Shown here in pieces: positions 14,803 through 23,814 of a DNA stretch of 53,523 nucleotides. The translations under genes were made by a program, and so were the position numbers. The notes beneath the pieces were generated by a model. That model worked only from the letters and a program-made list of their open reading frames with translations. It had not been told where the DNA came from and made no database searches. Location: positions 1-53,523 of the forward strand of contig JAUNKV010000019.1 in the NCBI GenBank assembly GCA_030532575.1, read 5' to 3'. Numbering within the stretch: the stretch's first letter is position 1; every line of letters starts with the position of its first letter. This stretch comes from Propionibacteriaceae bacterium (lineage in GTDB: Bacteria > Actinomycetota > Actinomycetes > Propionibacteriales > Propionibacteriaceae).

Positions 14803-16346
14803 CGTTTGCGTCCTTTCGTGGCGGGGAGACGGCTGTGGGCCTTGTCGAAGCGTTCTGCCACGTCGGTGGGGATCAACGCCCGCAGGGCGTCATCTTCGAA
14901 CCATGCTGGTAGACGCCCCAGGATGGGGGAGTGGCGACCGGCAAGGATGATGGCCTGATCTTGGGGGAGTTGGCGGAGCCACCAGGCCGGGGCGACGGGT
15001 TTCTCCACCCAGCTGGTGGTGGTGGAGGAGCCGTCCTTGTGGGCTGAGTGGGATGTTTGTTTCATCAGGTCCTGTCCGATCTGGTCGGACAGGTGGACCA
15101 AGGTTTCGTGGTCGGAGATACCGGGCAGATAAACCTTGGTGTAGTGGTTGGAGATGATGGTGCGGGCCTTCGCACGGTTGTAGATTGATTCGATCTGTCC
15201 TTCGTCCTGCCAAACGCTGACCAGCAGGATGCCCTGCCCGGCACCGGCGCTGGCGAGATAGTCCAGACGCCGCAGGGGGGCGATGTTCGCAGCTTCGTCA
15301 AGGGCCAGCAGGATGGGCGGGTCGAGGGCGATGGAGCCTCGTTCCATGTAGCGGTGCTCGACGCGCATGGTGATGGCGTTGACGAGGCATTCGTAGATCG
15401 GGGTGAAGCGTGACTGCTCGGTGGCGGGGGAAACCAGGTAGAGGGTGCCGTTGGTGCTGAGCAGTTCATCCAGGTTCAGCAGGTTCGGGTCGTCGGCGAA
15501 GACGTTCACAGCGGCGGCGATCCGTGGGTGGGTCCAGCCTTCGAGGATGGTTGCTGCGGTGGCGAGGACGGAGGACTTGGTTTCATGGACGAGCTCAACG
15601 AAACGAGCCCAGTAGGTGCTGGCCTGTGTCTCCTCGAGCTGATCGAGCTCGTGGGTGACGAAGTCTTCGTTGGCGCGGCCGCCGACCACAAGGTTCGCGA
15701 CATCACCCATGTGGCGGCCGTTCTTGGCGGCGAGGAACATCAGTGGGGCGAGGAGGAAGCGGGCTTGGGCGTCCCAGAATTCGCTGTTCTTCAGCCCGCC
15801 GGTGGCGTCTGCTTTGCTGGATTCCTGAATCCAGCGGGCAGCATCGAGGGCATCGGCCCAGGTGGTGATGTGGGCCAGAGGGGACCAGGTGGCCTGACCG
15901 AGGGTTCCTGAGGGGTCGAATACCCACACTGGGCCTTGTTGTTCGCGGTGCGCTCGGGTGAGTTCCAGCAGGTCACCCTTGACGCTGGTCACCACGGCAG
16001 GGCCGTGGTGACGCAGGACGGCACGCACAACATAGCGGGGGGTCTTGCCTGCACCGCTGGGGGCCATGACCATCACCGAACGCAGCGGGGGGTTGGCAAG
16101 ATCGTGGCCCTCGAGTTGCCCGATCCACAACCGGCGAGGGTCGGGTTCGGGATCATCGCCGAGGTCCTTGCGGACGGTCTTCCATCGCCCCCACTTGTTG
16201 GAGTTGAGCCGTTCAGAGTCCAGTGCGGTGCTGGATCGAGAGCTGGGCATCACCTGCCCGAGGAGCAGCCCGAGTAGGCTGGCCACGATGATGATCCCGA
16301 GCAGGATCAGCAGCAGGGACCACAGGGTCAAGCCGAAGGGCAGCAT
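14799..16346 (-). CDS. VirD4/TraG-family coupling protein
   Basis: 515 residues. One or two N-terminal membrane helices (LTLWSLLLILLGIIIVASLLGLLLG) are followed by a cytosolic ATPase: Walker A MAPSGAGKTPRYVVRAVL (about 83-100), VTSVKGDLLE, VWVFDPSG, and the Walker B region ILLALDEAANIAPLRRLDY, then LVSVWQDEGQIESIYN. These are the marks of type IV coupling proteins that link relaxosome and channel and would also select protein effectors such as the Fic toxin. Starts one base after the stop of the VirB4-like gene and overlaps the next gene by 4 bp. Confidence 0.93.
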   Translation of the reverse strand: MLPFGLTLWSLLLILLGIIIVASLLGLLLGQVMPSSRSSTALDSERLNSNKWGRWKTVRKDLGDDPEPDPRRLWIGQLEGHDLANPPLRSVMVMAPSGAGKTPRYVVRAVLRHHGPAVVTSVKGDLLELTRAHREQQGPVWVFDPSGTLGQATWSPLAHITTWADALDAARWIQESSKADATGGLKNSEFWDAQARFLLAPLMFLAAKNGRHMGDVANLVVGGRANEDFVTHELDQLEETQASTYWARFVELVHETKSSVLATAATILEGWTHPRIAAAVNVFADDPNLLNLDELLSTNGTLYLVSPATEQSRFTPIYECLVNAITMRVEHRYMERGSIALDPPILLALDEAANIAPLRRLDYLASAGAGQGILLVSVWQDEGQIESIYNRAKARTIISNHYTKVYLPGISDHETLVHLSDQIGQDLMKQTSHSAHKDGSSTTTSWVEKPVAPAWWLRQLPQDQAIILAGRHSPILGRLPAWFEDDALRALIPTDVAERFDKAHSRLPATKGRKR

Positions 16347-16347
16347 C

Positions 16348-17814
16348 TCAGGTGTCTTCCTCGAAGGCGTCGTCGGTGAAGGTGATGTGTTCTTCCAGCT
16401 CGGTGCGAGTCATCTCGACCACGATGGCGGGCAGGCGTGCTCCCCGGACCCGCAGGTGGGTGCCGCGTGGGAGGGTTTGGATCAGATGACGGCTGCTCGG
16501 GTCGAGACCGGTGACGTCGATCACAGCTTGGGCATGATCGACCTTGGCTTGGCGGAAGATGCAGATCAGCTCGGCCTCGTCGAACAGGGCTCTGAGCGGT
16601 GACCCTGGGGCGACGTCGCTGATGTGGTGGAACACCGAGATCACTGAGGCCCCGACCCCGCGGGCGCGTTTGGTGATGTCGCGGAACATCTTGGGGACGG
16701 TGCCGACCCCTTCTGCGGAGTAGGTTTCCTCCACCACGATGGACTTCTCGCCAGGGGTGTTGACCCACACCGCCAGCAGGAACGTTGCGGTGATCGCCAT
16801 CATCAGCGCCAACGCCTCACTGCCGAACTCCAACGCGGAGGTGTCGAACACCAGCAAGGGGGCATCGAAACTCACCTCGGTGTCGTCGGGGCCGCTGGTC
16901 TCCCCGTCGATCAGCCCGGTCAGGTCGCCGGTGGTGTAGCGCAGCAGTCCCAACACCACGGGCAGTCCCCACTCCTGCAGATCGGTGAGACTGGTCCCGG
17001 TCAGGCCAGTTCCGACGGGGTGTTGGAGAGCATGGATCACGTCGTGAAGGGTGGCGACCCGATCTTCTGTGGCGGCGGTGTTCAAGGCGGTGTGGTGGGC
17101 GGTGTTGAGGGCGTACTTCTCGTTCTCGCTGAGGTCACGCTCCAACGCGGTCTCGGCGACACGACGCAGGAGCCGGTCCTGCCCGATGATGCCACTTTCG
17201 TTCGCGGATTCGGACCGCACCGAGATGCGGGGATCGAGGACGTTGATGACCGTGCCCAGGCGTCGATCCTGATGGAAACGAAGGGTGGTGCCACCGACGG
17301 CATCGGAAAGTTTGGTGTACTCGCCCCGGTTCCCGCCGGACTGGCGCTGGTTCTTCCGGTCGAACACGGCCGCGCGGCCGCCGGTGGCGATGGAGCGGGT
17401 CAGCATGGTCTTGACGTAGCTGGATTTCGCGACTCCCAGATCACCGATGATGCACTGGTTGGTGGCGGTGAGGAAACCATCACAGTACAGGTCCCACGCG
17501 GTTTCACACACCACCTGATTGGTCCAGATGTTGAGCCCCAGCGGGGTGCCGTGGTTCTCCAACTCGGTGCAGGTCAACACCGGCAGCAGGGCAGGAAGCT
17601 GTCGGCCAGAAGTCCAGGTGCCCCGCACTGTGGGGTGCTGCCACCGCAGTGCCCGGACCAGACGACGTAGGAGTCGACCTCGCCCGATGCGGTACCAGCT
17701 GCGTCGCCACCACCGGTTGATCCCAGAGCCTGTGTTCATGAGAGTCTTCTTCACTGTGGTGGTGAACGGAGTCTTCGACGGTGCTGGCGAGGAGGTGCGG
17801 CTGAGAGTGGTCAT
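16348..17814 (-). CDS. VirB4-like transfer ATPase (ATPase half)
   Basis: 488 residues from the ATG at 17814, which overlaps the previous stop (ATGA). A basic N-terminus (INRWWRRSWYRIGRGRLLRRLVRAL) precedes a P-loop of the form IGDLGVAKSSYVKTML. Then come VFDRKNQRQSGG, LLVFDTSAL, a Walker B-like VVEETYSAEG and QVVF-type end motifs (FRQAKVDHAQAVIDVTGL). The gene order pairs it with the 17811-19259 product, which looks like the N-terminal half of VirB4, so the usual single VirB4 is split in two here. Energises the transfer channel at the membrane. Confidence 0.85.
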   Translation of the reverse strand: MTTLSRTSSPAPSKTPFTTTVKKTLMNTGSGINRWWRRSWYRIGRGRLLRRLVRALRWQHPTVRGTWTSGRQLPALLPVLTCTELENHGTPLGLNIWTNQVVCETAWDLYCDGFLTATNQCIIGDLGVAKSSYVKTMLTRSIATGGRAAVFDRKNQRQSGGNRGEYTKLSDAVGGTTLRFHQDRRLGTVINVLDPRISVRSESANESGIIGQDRLLRRVAETALERDLSENEKYALNTAHHTALNTAATEDRVATLHDVIHALQHPVGTGLTGTSLTDLQEWGLPVVLGLLRYTTGDLTGLIDGETSGPDDTEVSFDAPLLVFDTSALEFGSEALALMMAITATFLLAVWVNTPGEKSIVVEETYSAEGVGTVPKMFRDITKRARGVGASVISVFHHISDVAPGSPLRALFDEAELICIFRQAKVDHAQAVIDVTGLDPSSRHLIQTLPRGTHLRVRGARLPAIVVEMTRTELEEHITFTDDAFEEDT

Positions 17815-19259
17815 CGCTGGGGAACCTCCATCCCGATGGGCAGCAGCCGAAGCAACGCGGCTCCTGGTCTGTCGTGGTCCAGGGTGATGCCCTCGGCCCC
17901 ACATTCCGCGATGACGGTTTGCAGCTCATCGACAAGGTTGGTGGTTTCTCGTCGGCTGCGGCCCGACAGCATCACTCGTACCGACGGGATCACCCCGATC
18001 TGCCCGTGCTGGACGATGTCAGCTGCGATCTCGGAGGCCAGGTGTTCCTTCGACCAGGCCTCACCACCATCGATCTTGCCCTGCTTGTCGATGTGATCGG
18101 CCTTCGAGCGGGCTGTGGTCAACTGCTGTCGAGCGAACTCCTTCGCATCGTGGCGTCGTACCAGCCGGGTCTGTGTGATGATCGTGCGGTACCCGAGCTG
18201 GGAGCCGAACACGATGGGTTCCAGCCAGCGTCCCGTCACTGGAGGCAGGGGCCAGTCGTCGAGCCCGAAGGACGCGGAGGTGTGCCACCAGGTCTGCTCG
18301 CTCGAGGTGACGGCCACCATCGTGGTGTCGCGTCGCCAGGCTGGGCAGGACGCGAAGATCTGGTCTGTGCAGTCCTCCACATCGTGAGGGCTTCGGGCAG
18401 GGTCCACCACGGCCCGAACCAGGGCAGCGATCTCTTGGGGACTCAGCGCTGCTTTGACCTCGATCCCTTTCGCGGTGAGGATTTTCGCCACCAGAATCGC
18501 CGCATCGTAGGCGGCCTCTGCGCCACTGGTGGCAGTCAGTGGGGGCTTCGCGACCCGCTCGAACAGCAGATCGATGTCGAAGCTGAGCACGGCGTAGGAG
18601 TAGTAGCGTTCCGCCTTCTCAGCAGCCTCGAATGGCAGATCGGCCATCGACAACACCACATCATCGGACAGCCCCGATGCCAGGTCAGGGACCGCTGCAC
18701 GGACCCGTGTGGGGTCCTCAGGCCGCACCAGGGTCAGCCAATCGATCTGGTTCAGTGCGTTCTTGGGGTCGGCGAGCTCGCGATGCAGGTTCACCACCGT
18801 GTTCTGCCAGCGATTCACGTGGTCATCCGAGACCACCCCCGGGGTGGTGGTGGATACCTCCAGCACCACCACCATGTGGTTCGGGTGCTCCAACACCCCC
18901 AACATGGTGCCATCCCCGGCCGGGACACTGACCATCCGGGTGGAATGCATCAGCAAGAACGGCTGATCCTCCCGGGCAGGATCGAAGTCATCCCACCTGG
19001 CCCGACGCCCGATCCAGCCCCGAATCCGGTTCCCCACTTTGCCCAGCCACGAACCACCATCGGCAGTACGTCGGGACCACACCAGCACGATCAAGGCCAC
19101 CACCGCAGCGATGGCGATCACCAGCAGAAGGCTCTTGGTGACCAAGATCATCACCATCAGCACCGCGACCACCACAGCCAGCACGATCAGCGTCACCAAC
19201 TTGGTGCGGCTCAGCCACGGCACAGGGGTCACCCCACCCAAACGGAACTTCTCCACCAT
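17811..19259 (-). CDS. SCO6880/VirB4 N-terminal-like membrane protein
   Basis: 482 residues. Two adjacent N-terminal membrane helices (LVTLIVLAVVVAVLMVMILV and LLLVIAIAAVVALIVLVW, PrgI-like) are followed by a large soluble part without a P-loop. It holds MVSVPAGDGTMLGVLEHPNHMVVVLEV and PHDVEDCTDQIFASCPAWRR. This matches the SCO6880 type of actinobacterial transfer proteins (fused PrgI/VirB3 and VirB4 N-domain). The ATG at 19259 overlaps the TrbL-like stop by 3 bases. Likely a channel component at the cytoplasmic membrane. Confidence 0.82.
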   Translation of the reverse strand: MVEKFRLGGVTPVPWLSRTKLVTLIVLAVVVAVLMVMILVTKSLLLVIAIAAVVALIVLVWSRRTADGGSWLGKVGNRIRGWIGRRARWDDFDPAREDQPFLLMHSTRMVSVPAGDGTMLGVLEHPNHMVVVLEVSTTTPGVVSDDHVNRWQNTVVNLHRELADPKNALNQIDWLTLVRPEDPTRVRAAVPDLASGLSDDVVLSMADLPFEAAEKAERYYSYAVLSFDIDLLFERVAKPPLTATSGAEAAYDAAILVAKILTAKGIEVKAALSPQEIAALVRAVVDPARSPHDVEDCTDQIFASCPAWRRDTTMVAVTSSEQTWWHTSASFGLDDWPLPPVTGRWLEPIVFGSQLGYRTIITQTRLVRRHDAKEFARQQLTTARSKADHIDKQGKIDGGEAWSKEHLASEIAADIVQHGQIGVIPSVRVMLSGRSRRETTNLVDELQTVIAECGAEGITLDHDRPGAALLRLLPIGMEVPQR

Positions 19260-20983
19260 CACGACCCCCTCGACTGTGGGTTCTGAGACCTACCATTCTC
19301 AGGCGGCGCTGACTGGCCATAGGTCTGGTTCTGGTCATAGCCGGTACGTGGCGAATTATCTGAGCGGCGAGGCGTGCTCCAATCCGAATACATGTCCGGG
19401 TCCACCGCGTAGCCGCCACCGGCTGCCTGGTAGCTTCGCAGTGCGCCCTCACGGGCTCGGGCCTGCAACGCTTTACGGCCTTGGTTCACCGCCACACCAC
19501 CAGCGACCACAGCACCCACCACGACAGCCCCCACCGGGCCGCCAACAGCAGCCCCGCCAGCAGTTCCTGCCGCCACAGCACCCCCAGAGGCTGCTGCGGT
19601 TCCCCCAGCAGCAGCTCCCTTCGCCGCGGCGGCTTTCCCAGCACCTCCCGCAGCAGAGGAGGATGATGCGGTAGCCGACGACGCGGATGAGGAGGGGCCT
19701 TGCGTGGAGAGCTTCTGCACCAGCCGCTGAATCCCCACATTGGCGTCCCCGGCACGACGGGTTGTGCCTCGGGTGTGTTCCCGGTAGTCACCAGCGGTCC
19801 CACCTGAGGCATTCGACCCGTACGGGGACAGTGCGGGCATGACATACCCCAACATGATGGGCATCGACACCATCACCCCGGTCATCGTCGTGATCAGGAT
19901 CGCGTTCATCCAGCCGCCCTGGTTGTTGAACACGTCCTTGACCATGAACATCATCAACCACCAGGCGAACCGGGTCAATGGTGGAACCAGGGCACATCCA
20001 ATCGTCACTGCGATGATCCGCCAGAACATGCGTCTGTTGTGGGGCCATATCGACATCGCCGTCGTGATGGGAATCAACACCGTCATGATGTACAAGGCGA
20101 ACAACGCCACCGCATCCTCGACGATCCAGATGTGAACGAATATGATGAACGTGATCGACACCAGGATCACGGCAAGCGGCATGGTGAAGATGTCCCACAA
20201 GCTGTTGAACTTGACGTACTTCGACATCTCCCACGGTTTGATCGAATTGTTGTAGAACGCATCCCCTAACTCCACGCTGAACTGGTGCAGCAAGTTGACC
20301 GCCTCAGGGATGCACAACACCAGCGGAACAAACGTGGCGATCCGAGGCAAGGCCTCCATCATATCCTTGCGAACCTTTTGGTCGTAGTAGCCGCGCGCTG
20401 AGCGAGCCAGGAAAATGATCAACACGGTGATGAACACCAACAACCCGAGCATGAAGAGCACCCCATAGGCTGGTATAGGAGCAACAAACCCTTCCCCGAG
20501 CCGTCCACCCATCTCCTTCAACAAGTGATCGGCACTCTTCCCACTGTCTTGAGCCCACTCCTCCGATGCTGTCGTCGGAGACTGCTCCCCCGACGGCCCC
20601 ACAGACCCGGCCCCCGACCCAGACGCGGTGGGTGCAGGGGCAGCAGACGCCGACGGAGGAACCGACACCGAAGGAGACGCGGTCGGCTCCAATGTCGACG
20701 GCGTCACCGACGGGGTCGGCTCCGCCCGGGGCGGTTCAATGAACGACGCCGACGCATGGGCGCTCGGAGTTTCACTGGGTGGTTGAGCGCACGGGTCCTC
20801 AGCCTGCGGACCCACCGCCCACGGATTGACACTGAAGCTTCGACATGGTGGTCTCTTGGCTTCCGGGGTGGTGGGGTTGGCCCAGGTGAGAGGAACTGCG
20901 ATGAGGCAGAACACCCCGAGCAGCCCCAGCGACCACAGGAACGACTGGAGGACCTTCCGGTTCGAGGAAAGAAATAGTCTCAC
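19259..20983 (-). CDS. TrbL/VirB6-like polytopic channel protein
   Basis: 574 residues from the GTG at 20983 (VRLFLSSNRKVLQSFLWSLGLLGVF), which overlaps the preceding stop by 3 bases. A first membrane helix is followed by a Pro/Ser/Thr-rich extracytoplasmic linker. At least five strongly hydrophobic helices then follow (for example VLFMLGLLVFITVLIIFLA, LAVILVSITFIIFVHIW, AVALFALYIMTVLIPI, IIAVTIGCALVPPLTRFAWWLM). The C-terminus is long and rich in Ala and Gly (GGTAAASGGAVAAGTAGGAA). This organisation is that of TrbL/VirB6 proteins of Gram-positive conjugation systems. Confidence 0.85.
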   Translation of the reverse strand: MRLFLSSNRKVLQSFLWSLGLLGVFCLIAVPLTWANPTTPEAKRPPCRSFSVNPWAVGPQAEDPCAQPPSETPSAHASASFIEPPRAEPTPSVTPSTLEPTASPSVSVPPSASAAPAPTASGSGAGSVGPSGEQSPTTASEEWAQDSGKSADHLLKEMGGRLGEGFVAPIPAYGVLFMLGLLVFITVLIIFLARSARGYYDQKVRKDMMEALPRIATFVPLVLCIPEAVNLLHQFSVELGDAFYNNSIKPWEMSKYVKFNSLWDIFTMPLAVILVSITFIIFVHIWIVEDAVALFALYIMTVLIPITTAMSIWPHNRRMFWRIIAVTIGCALVPPLTRFAWWLMMFMVKDVFNNQGGWMNAILITTMTGVMVSMPIMLGYVMPALSPYGSNASGGTAGDYREHTRGTTRRAGDANVGIQRLVQKLSTQGPSSSASSATASSSSAAGGAGKAAAAKGAAAGGTAAASGGAVAAGTAGGAAVGGPVGAVVVGAVVAGGVAVNQGRKALQARAREGALRSYQAAGGGYAVDPDMYSDWSTPRRSDNSPRTGYDQNQTYGQSAPPENGRSQNPQSRGS

Positions 20984-21903
20984 TGGGTCAACACCGCCCC
21001 AGGGATCGGGTCCTGCGTTCCATCCGCGGGGACAGCCCACCCCTCACCCACCTGAGACATGATGAACTCCCACCCAGGATTCGTGACCCTCACATCAGTG
21101 GAAGCCTCAATTCCACCATCCTCGGACTTCCAGTCATTGTCGACCCACACCATGACGTCTCGTATGAGCTCAAAGCTTCGAACGACGCCATCCATGTTGG
21201 TGTCGGTGCCAGTCCCGGAGTAGCGGGGGAGGAAGGTCCAGACCTCGACCCGCAGCGGTTGGCCGTCGGTGTCGTTTTCGATGTTGGTGATCTTGTAGAC
21301 CCCGTACTCGGGAATGGCCCCACCATAGAACCGTTCCTCGGTGGAGGGCAGGGTGGGGTTGTTGGCATCCATCACCACCCCATCATCACTCAACCGGGAA
21401 GCGTCCCGGATCACCTGCCGGTATCCCACCCATGCCGGGTCGTGAAGGATGTCCTCCAAGGACTGGCCGGTGTAGAGGTGGGGGAACAGCTCAGCGGCGG
21501 TGGACTCCACCACCCCCGCCAGGCAACGATCAGCTCCAGCAACACTCATGGCTGCTCCGACGGCGCCATCAACGGTGCGGTCCCACCCGACCTTGACGCC
21601 GTAGACCTCGCGGGCGTTGCCGGTGGAGACCGTTGCCGTGCCCCGGTAGAGCCCGGGGATGAGCTCCTCGGTGACGGTGACCACAAGAGGAGGGGACTCC
21701 GTCGTGGTGGGGGTGGCGGTTTCCGTTGGCGTGATGTCACCTGTGGCCGCTGGGGCAGGGGTGTGGTTGCGGCCGTTCTGGGTGCCCAACCAGTAGACGG
21801 TGATGAGGACAACGGTCATGACCAGGGCGAGGAGGGTGACCTTGAGGCCCTTGCCACTACGTGTGGGCGTGTCGGGGTGGGTTTCGTCAACGATCCTGGT
21901 CAT
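20980..21903 (-). CDS. Single-pass transfer protein, VirB8/TcpC-like by position
   Basis: 307 residues. A cytosolic N-terminus (MTRIVDETHPDTPTRSGKG) is followed by one membrane helix (VTLLALVMTVVLITVYWLG, 22-40), a Thr/Pro linker and a soluble extracellular domain (PGLYRGTATVSTGNAREVYGVKVGWDRTVDGAVGAAM). Length, topology and place between the TrbL-like gene and a small membrane gene fit VirB8/TcpC scaffold proteins. I see no decisive sequence motif, so the assignment is by topology and context. Confidence 0.7.
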   Translation of the reverse strand: MTRIVDETHPDTPTRSGKGLKVTLLALVMTVVLITVYWLGTQNGRNHTPAPAATGDITPTETATPTTTESPPLVVTVTEELIPGLYRGTATVSTGNAREVYGVKVGWDRTVDGAVGAAMSVAGADRCLAGVVESTAAELFPHLYTGQSLEDILHDPAWVGYRQVIRDASRLSDDGVVMDANNPTLPSTEERFYGGAIPEYGVYKITNIENDTDGQPLRVEVWTFLPRYSGTGTDTNMDGVVRSFELIRDVMVWVDNDWKSEDGGIEASTDVRVTNPGWEFIMSQVGEGWAVPADGTQDPIPGAVLTQ

Positions 21904-21920
21904 GACCGGGTCCTTTCATG

Positions 21921-22244
21921 TCAGCTGGGTGATGCGGTGGGCGCAGGTGCCGGGGGCGGGATCTGAGATGCAGCGGAGTCATAGATCGCCACGTAGATCA
22001 CCGGGATCAAAACGAGTGCAGCGATGACCCCGAGCGGCCACAACACCTTCGCCACGACCTCCTCGGAGTCATGTCGATGTTGCTTACGAGCTCGAAGGAC
22101 GTTCGCGATGGACAAGATGAGGGCGACGGCCGCCCAGATGAACGCCCCCGCCCACACGGCCGCAATGAGGATGCCGGCCCAGTTCGTCAACAGGGCTTGG
22201 AAGGGACCGAACCCCGGCTGGATGTTGTTGAACAGGTCTCTCAT
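21921..22244 (-). CDS. Small two-helix transfer protein
   Basis: 107 residues from the ATG at 22244, with AAAGGAGGAAC upstream and a 4-bp overlap (ATGA) with the ParA-like stop. Helices: LTNWAGILIAAVWAGAFIWAAVALIL and VLWPLGVIAALVLIPVIYVAIY, joined by a charged loop (RARKQHRHDSEE). The tail is proline-rich. Size, topology and place in the operon suggest a VirB2/VirB3-like subunit of the channel. The stop is 17 bases before the next gene. Confidence 0.75.
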   Translation of the reverse strand: MRDLFNNIQPGFGPFQALLTNWAGILIAAVWAGAFIWAAVALILSIANVLRARKQHRHDSEEVVAKVLWPLGVIAALVLIPVIYVAIYDSAASQIPPPAPAPTASPS

Positions 22245-23404
22245 CGACCCGTTCCTCCTTTCTCTTTCTGTTGTGTGGTGGTTGTGGCCTTGGCCAGCAG
22301 CTCTGCTGCGAGCTCCTCGAAGACGACCTGAGTCGCTGGCTTCAAGGAGTTCCAGCGGATGACCTGCTGGTGCAGGCCGGGATCGAAGGGAGTCTCCCAG
22401 ATGGGGAGGCCCAGCTCGCTGAAGTGGTCCACAACAACCTTCTTCTCCAAGGGGGAGATATTGCTGACGGTGTTGGTCCCAACGATGATGAGGCGGTCTC
22501 GGACTGACGGATCGCGTTTCAGCATTGCCTCCAGCATGTTCCTCGCAGGTACACAGTGGTCGCCACGCCACTTCACCGGCACCACGTAGACGTCAGCGAC
22601 CTGGCAGGCCGCCTGCCATGACGCCAGCAGCTGAGTGTTGCCGGTGTCGAACCCGATGATGGAGTAGAACCGCTTCAACACGGTGTGGAGCTTGGCGAAT
22701 TCCTCCTGACTGATGAGCTCCGTCGCTTCGGGATCACAAGCCAACACCCACTCCGAGGAGTCCGGTTGCCGGTGCATGCACCACTCCAGCTCCGCGAGCT
22801 GGGCGCGCCTGCCCATCAGGTAGTCGATGTTGTTGAGTATGTCCCCGACGTTGCGGTCATGGGAGACCACCGACCGTAGTGCTGCTGTCCCGCTGACCTC
22901 GTTCATGTCGACCATGACCACCCCGCCGCCACGGGCATTGGCCAACGCAGCCATGATGCCGCGCATCGTGGTGGTCTTTCCCGCCTCCCCCTTGACCGAA
23001 GCTGCGGTGATCACCATTGACCCCGGGAAGCCCACCAGGAGGCGGGCCTTCCGCTCCGCGGCCTGGAGTTGCGTCTTCGACGGCCCGAGGCCTAGTACCT
23101 TGCGCCATCCCGTGGCCTCAGGAAGATCACCCAAGGCCCGCAGTGATGCCGTCAGCGCCCCCGCATTCGCCGGAGGCTCCAGCTCCATCGCCGCGCTCTC
23201 CTCGGTCACGGCCTCAGGCTGCAGTTCCGGATCGGTGTCAGGGGGCGGGTCAACAATTTCTGTCAGCCCCGGCTGCTCTACTGGAGTCGACGGGTCCTGA
23301 TGCTGCTCGTCGGCGACCTGGTCCTGGATGACCTGGTGGGGGGCCAGGCCGTCCCGCAGGATGTCGAGTCCTGGACCTCGCGCAGCGTTGTTCGTGGTTC
23401 CCAT
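22241..23404 (-). CDS. ParA/MinD-like ATPase heading the transfer operon
   Basis: 387 residues from the ATG at 23404 (MGTTNNAARGPGLDILRDG). The first 150 residues are acidic and Pro-rich. The ATPase part begins at MVITAASVKGEAGKTTTMRGI, a deviant Walker A with Lys in KGEAGKTT. It continues with VVMVDMNEVSGTAAL, IIGFDTGN and VYVVPVKWRGD. Such ATPases occur with actinobacterial T4SS genes and are thought to place the machinery. It is distinct from the partition ParA at 36184. First gene of the minus-strand operon behind the regulatory region at 23459-23490. Confidence 0.85.
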   Translation of the reverse strand: MGTTNNAARGPGLDILRDGLAPHQVIQDQVADEQHQDPSTPVEQPGLTEIVDPPPDTDPELQPEAVTEESAAMELEPPANAGALTASLRALGDLPEATGWRKVLGLGPSKTQLQAAERKARLLVGFPGSMVITAASVKGEAGKTTTMRGIMAALANARGGGVVMVDMNEVSGTAALRSVVSHDRNVGDILNNIDYLMGRRAQLAELEWCMHRQPDSSEWVLACDPEATELISQEEFAKLHTVLKRFYSIIGFDTGNTQLLASWQAACQVADVYVVPVKWRGDHCVPARNMLEAMLKRDPSVRDRLIIVGTNTVSNISPLEKKVVVDHFSELGLPIWETPFDPGLHQQVIRWNSLKPATQVVFEELAAELLAKATTTTQQKEKGGTGR

Positions 23405-23458
23405 GCTGCCACACCCTACCACGCCACAGCCTAAAAAAGTTAAAATCATCTTAGATAG

Positions 23459-23490
23459 GTTTAACCAAGCTTAAACAAGCTTGATATGAT
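23459..23490. promoter_or_regulatory. Divergent control region of the transfer operon
   Basis: GTTTAA-CCAAGC-TTAAAC (23459-23476) is an inverted repeat. CAAGCTT recurs at 23466 and 23476, exactly 10 bp apart. TATGAT (23485-23490) with TTAACC (18-base spacer) may be the plus-strand promoter; TTGGTT and TTTTAA on the other strand may be that of the transfer operon. The region is AT-rich compared with its surroundings. The adjacent HTH protein is the likely regulator. Confidence 0.55.
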
Positions 23491-23520
23491 GCTTCTGAGT
23501 TGTCGTAGGGAAGGTGTCGA

Positions 23521-23814
23521 GTGAACGTTCGGGAGTGCTCCGGCAGACTAGGGGACATGCCTGACGACCTGGATTGCACTGACCCGTCGACGTGGCCGTA
23601 CTGGATGAAGGTTGAGGAGGTGGCGCAGGTTTTGAGAGTCAGCAAGCAGGCAGCTGAGCGGCTGGTTTCAGGGGATGCACCCAAGCTGCGGTCAGTGGTG
23701 GTGACCACAGACCCCAGCGCCGGGAGACGACATCGTCGAATCTCCCGAGAAGACCTCCTCCGCCTGGCTGAGACCTCAGAAGCTGAAGGGGACAGCCCTG
23801 ACGGCGGGGTGTGA
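23521..23814 (+). CDS. Excisionase-type HTH regulator beside the transfer operon
   Basis: 97 residues from the GTG at 23521 (AGGGAAGGTG upstream); an ATG at 23557 would give 85. A MerR/AlpA-like HTH lies at residues 28-85: WMKVEEVAQVLRVSKQAAERLVSG, then VVVTTDPSAGRRHRRISREDLLRLAE. It is divergent from the transfer operon, with operator-like repeats between, so repression or activation of transfer genes is likely. Its stop overlaps the GTG of the cell-wall hydrolase gene (GTGA). Confidence 0.78.
   Translation: MNVRECSGRLGDMPDDLDCTDPSTWPYWMKVEEVAQVLRVSKQAAERLVSGDAPKLRSVVVTTDPSAGRRHRRISREDLLRLAETSEAEGDSPDGGV

Noticed and set aside
17874-19286. 470-codon plus-strand frame opposite the SCO6880-like gene
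   Set aside because: His/Gln/Arg-rich antisense translation of a gene with clear membrane helices and coupled starts.
23411-23530. parS or iteron origin in the AT-rich gap before the transfer operon
   Set aside because: The short CAAGCTT repeats are better explained as an operator between divergent promoters; no Rep-type iteron series is seen.
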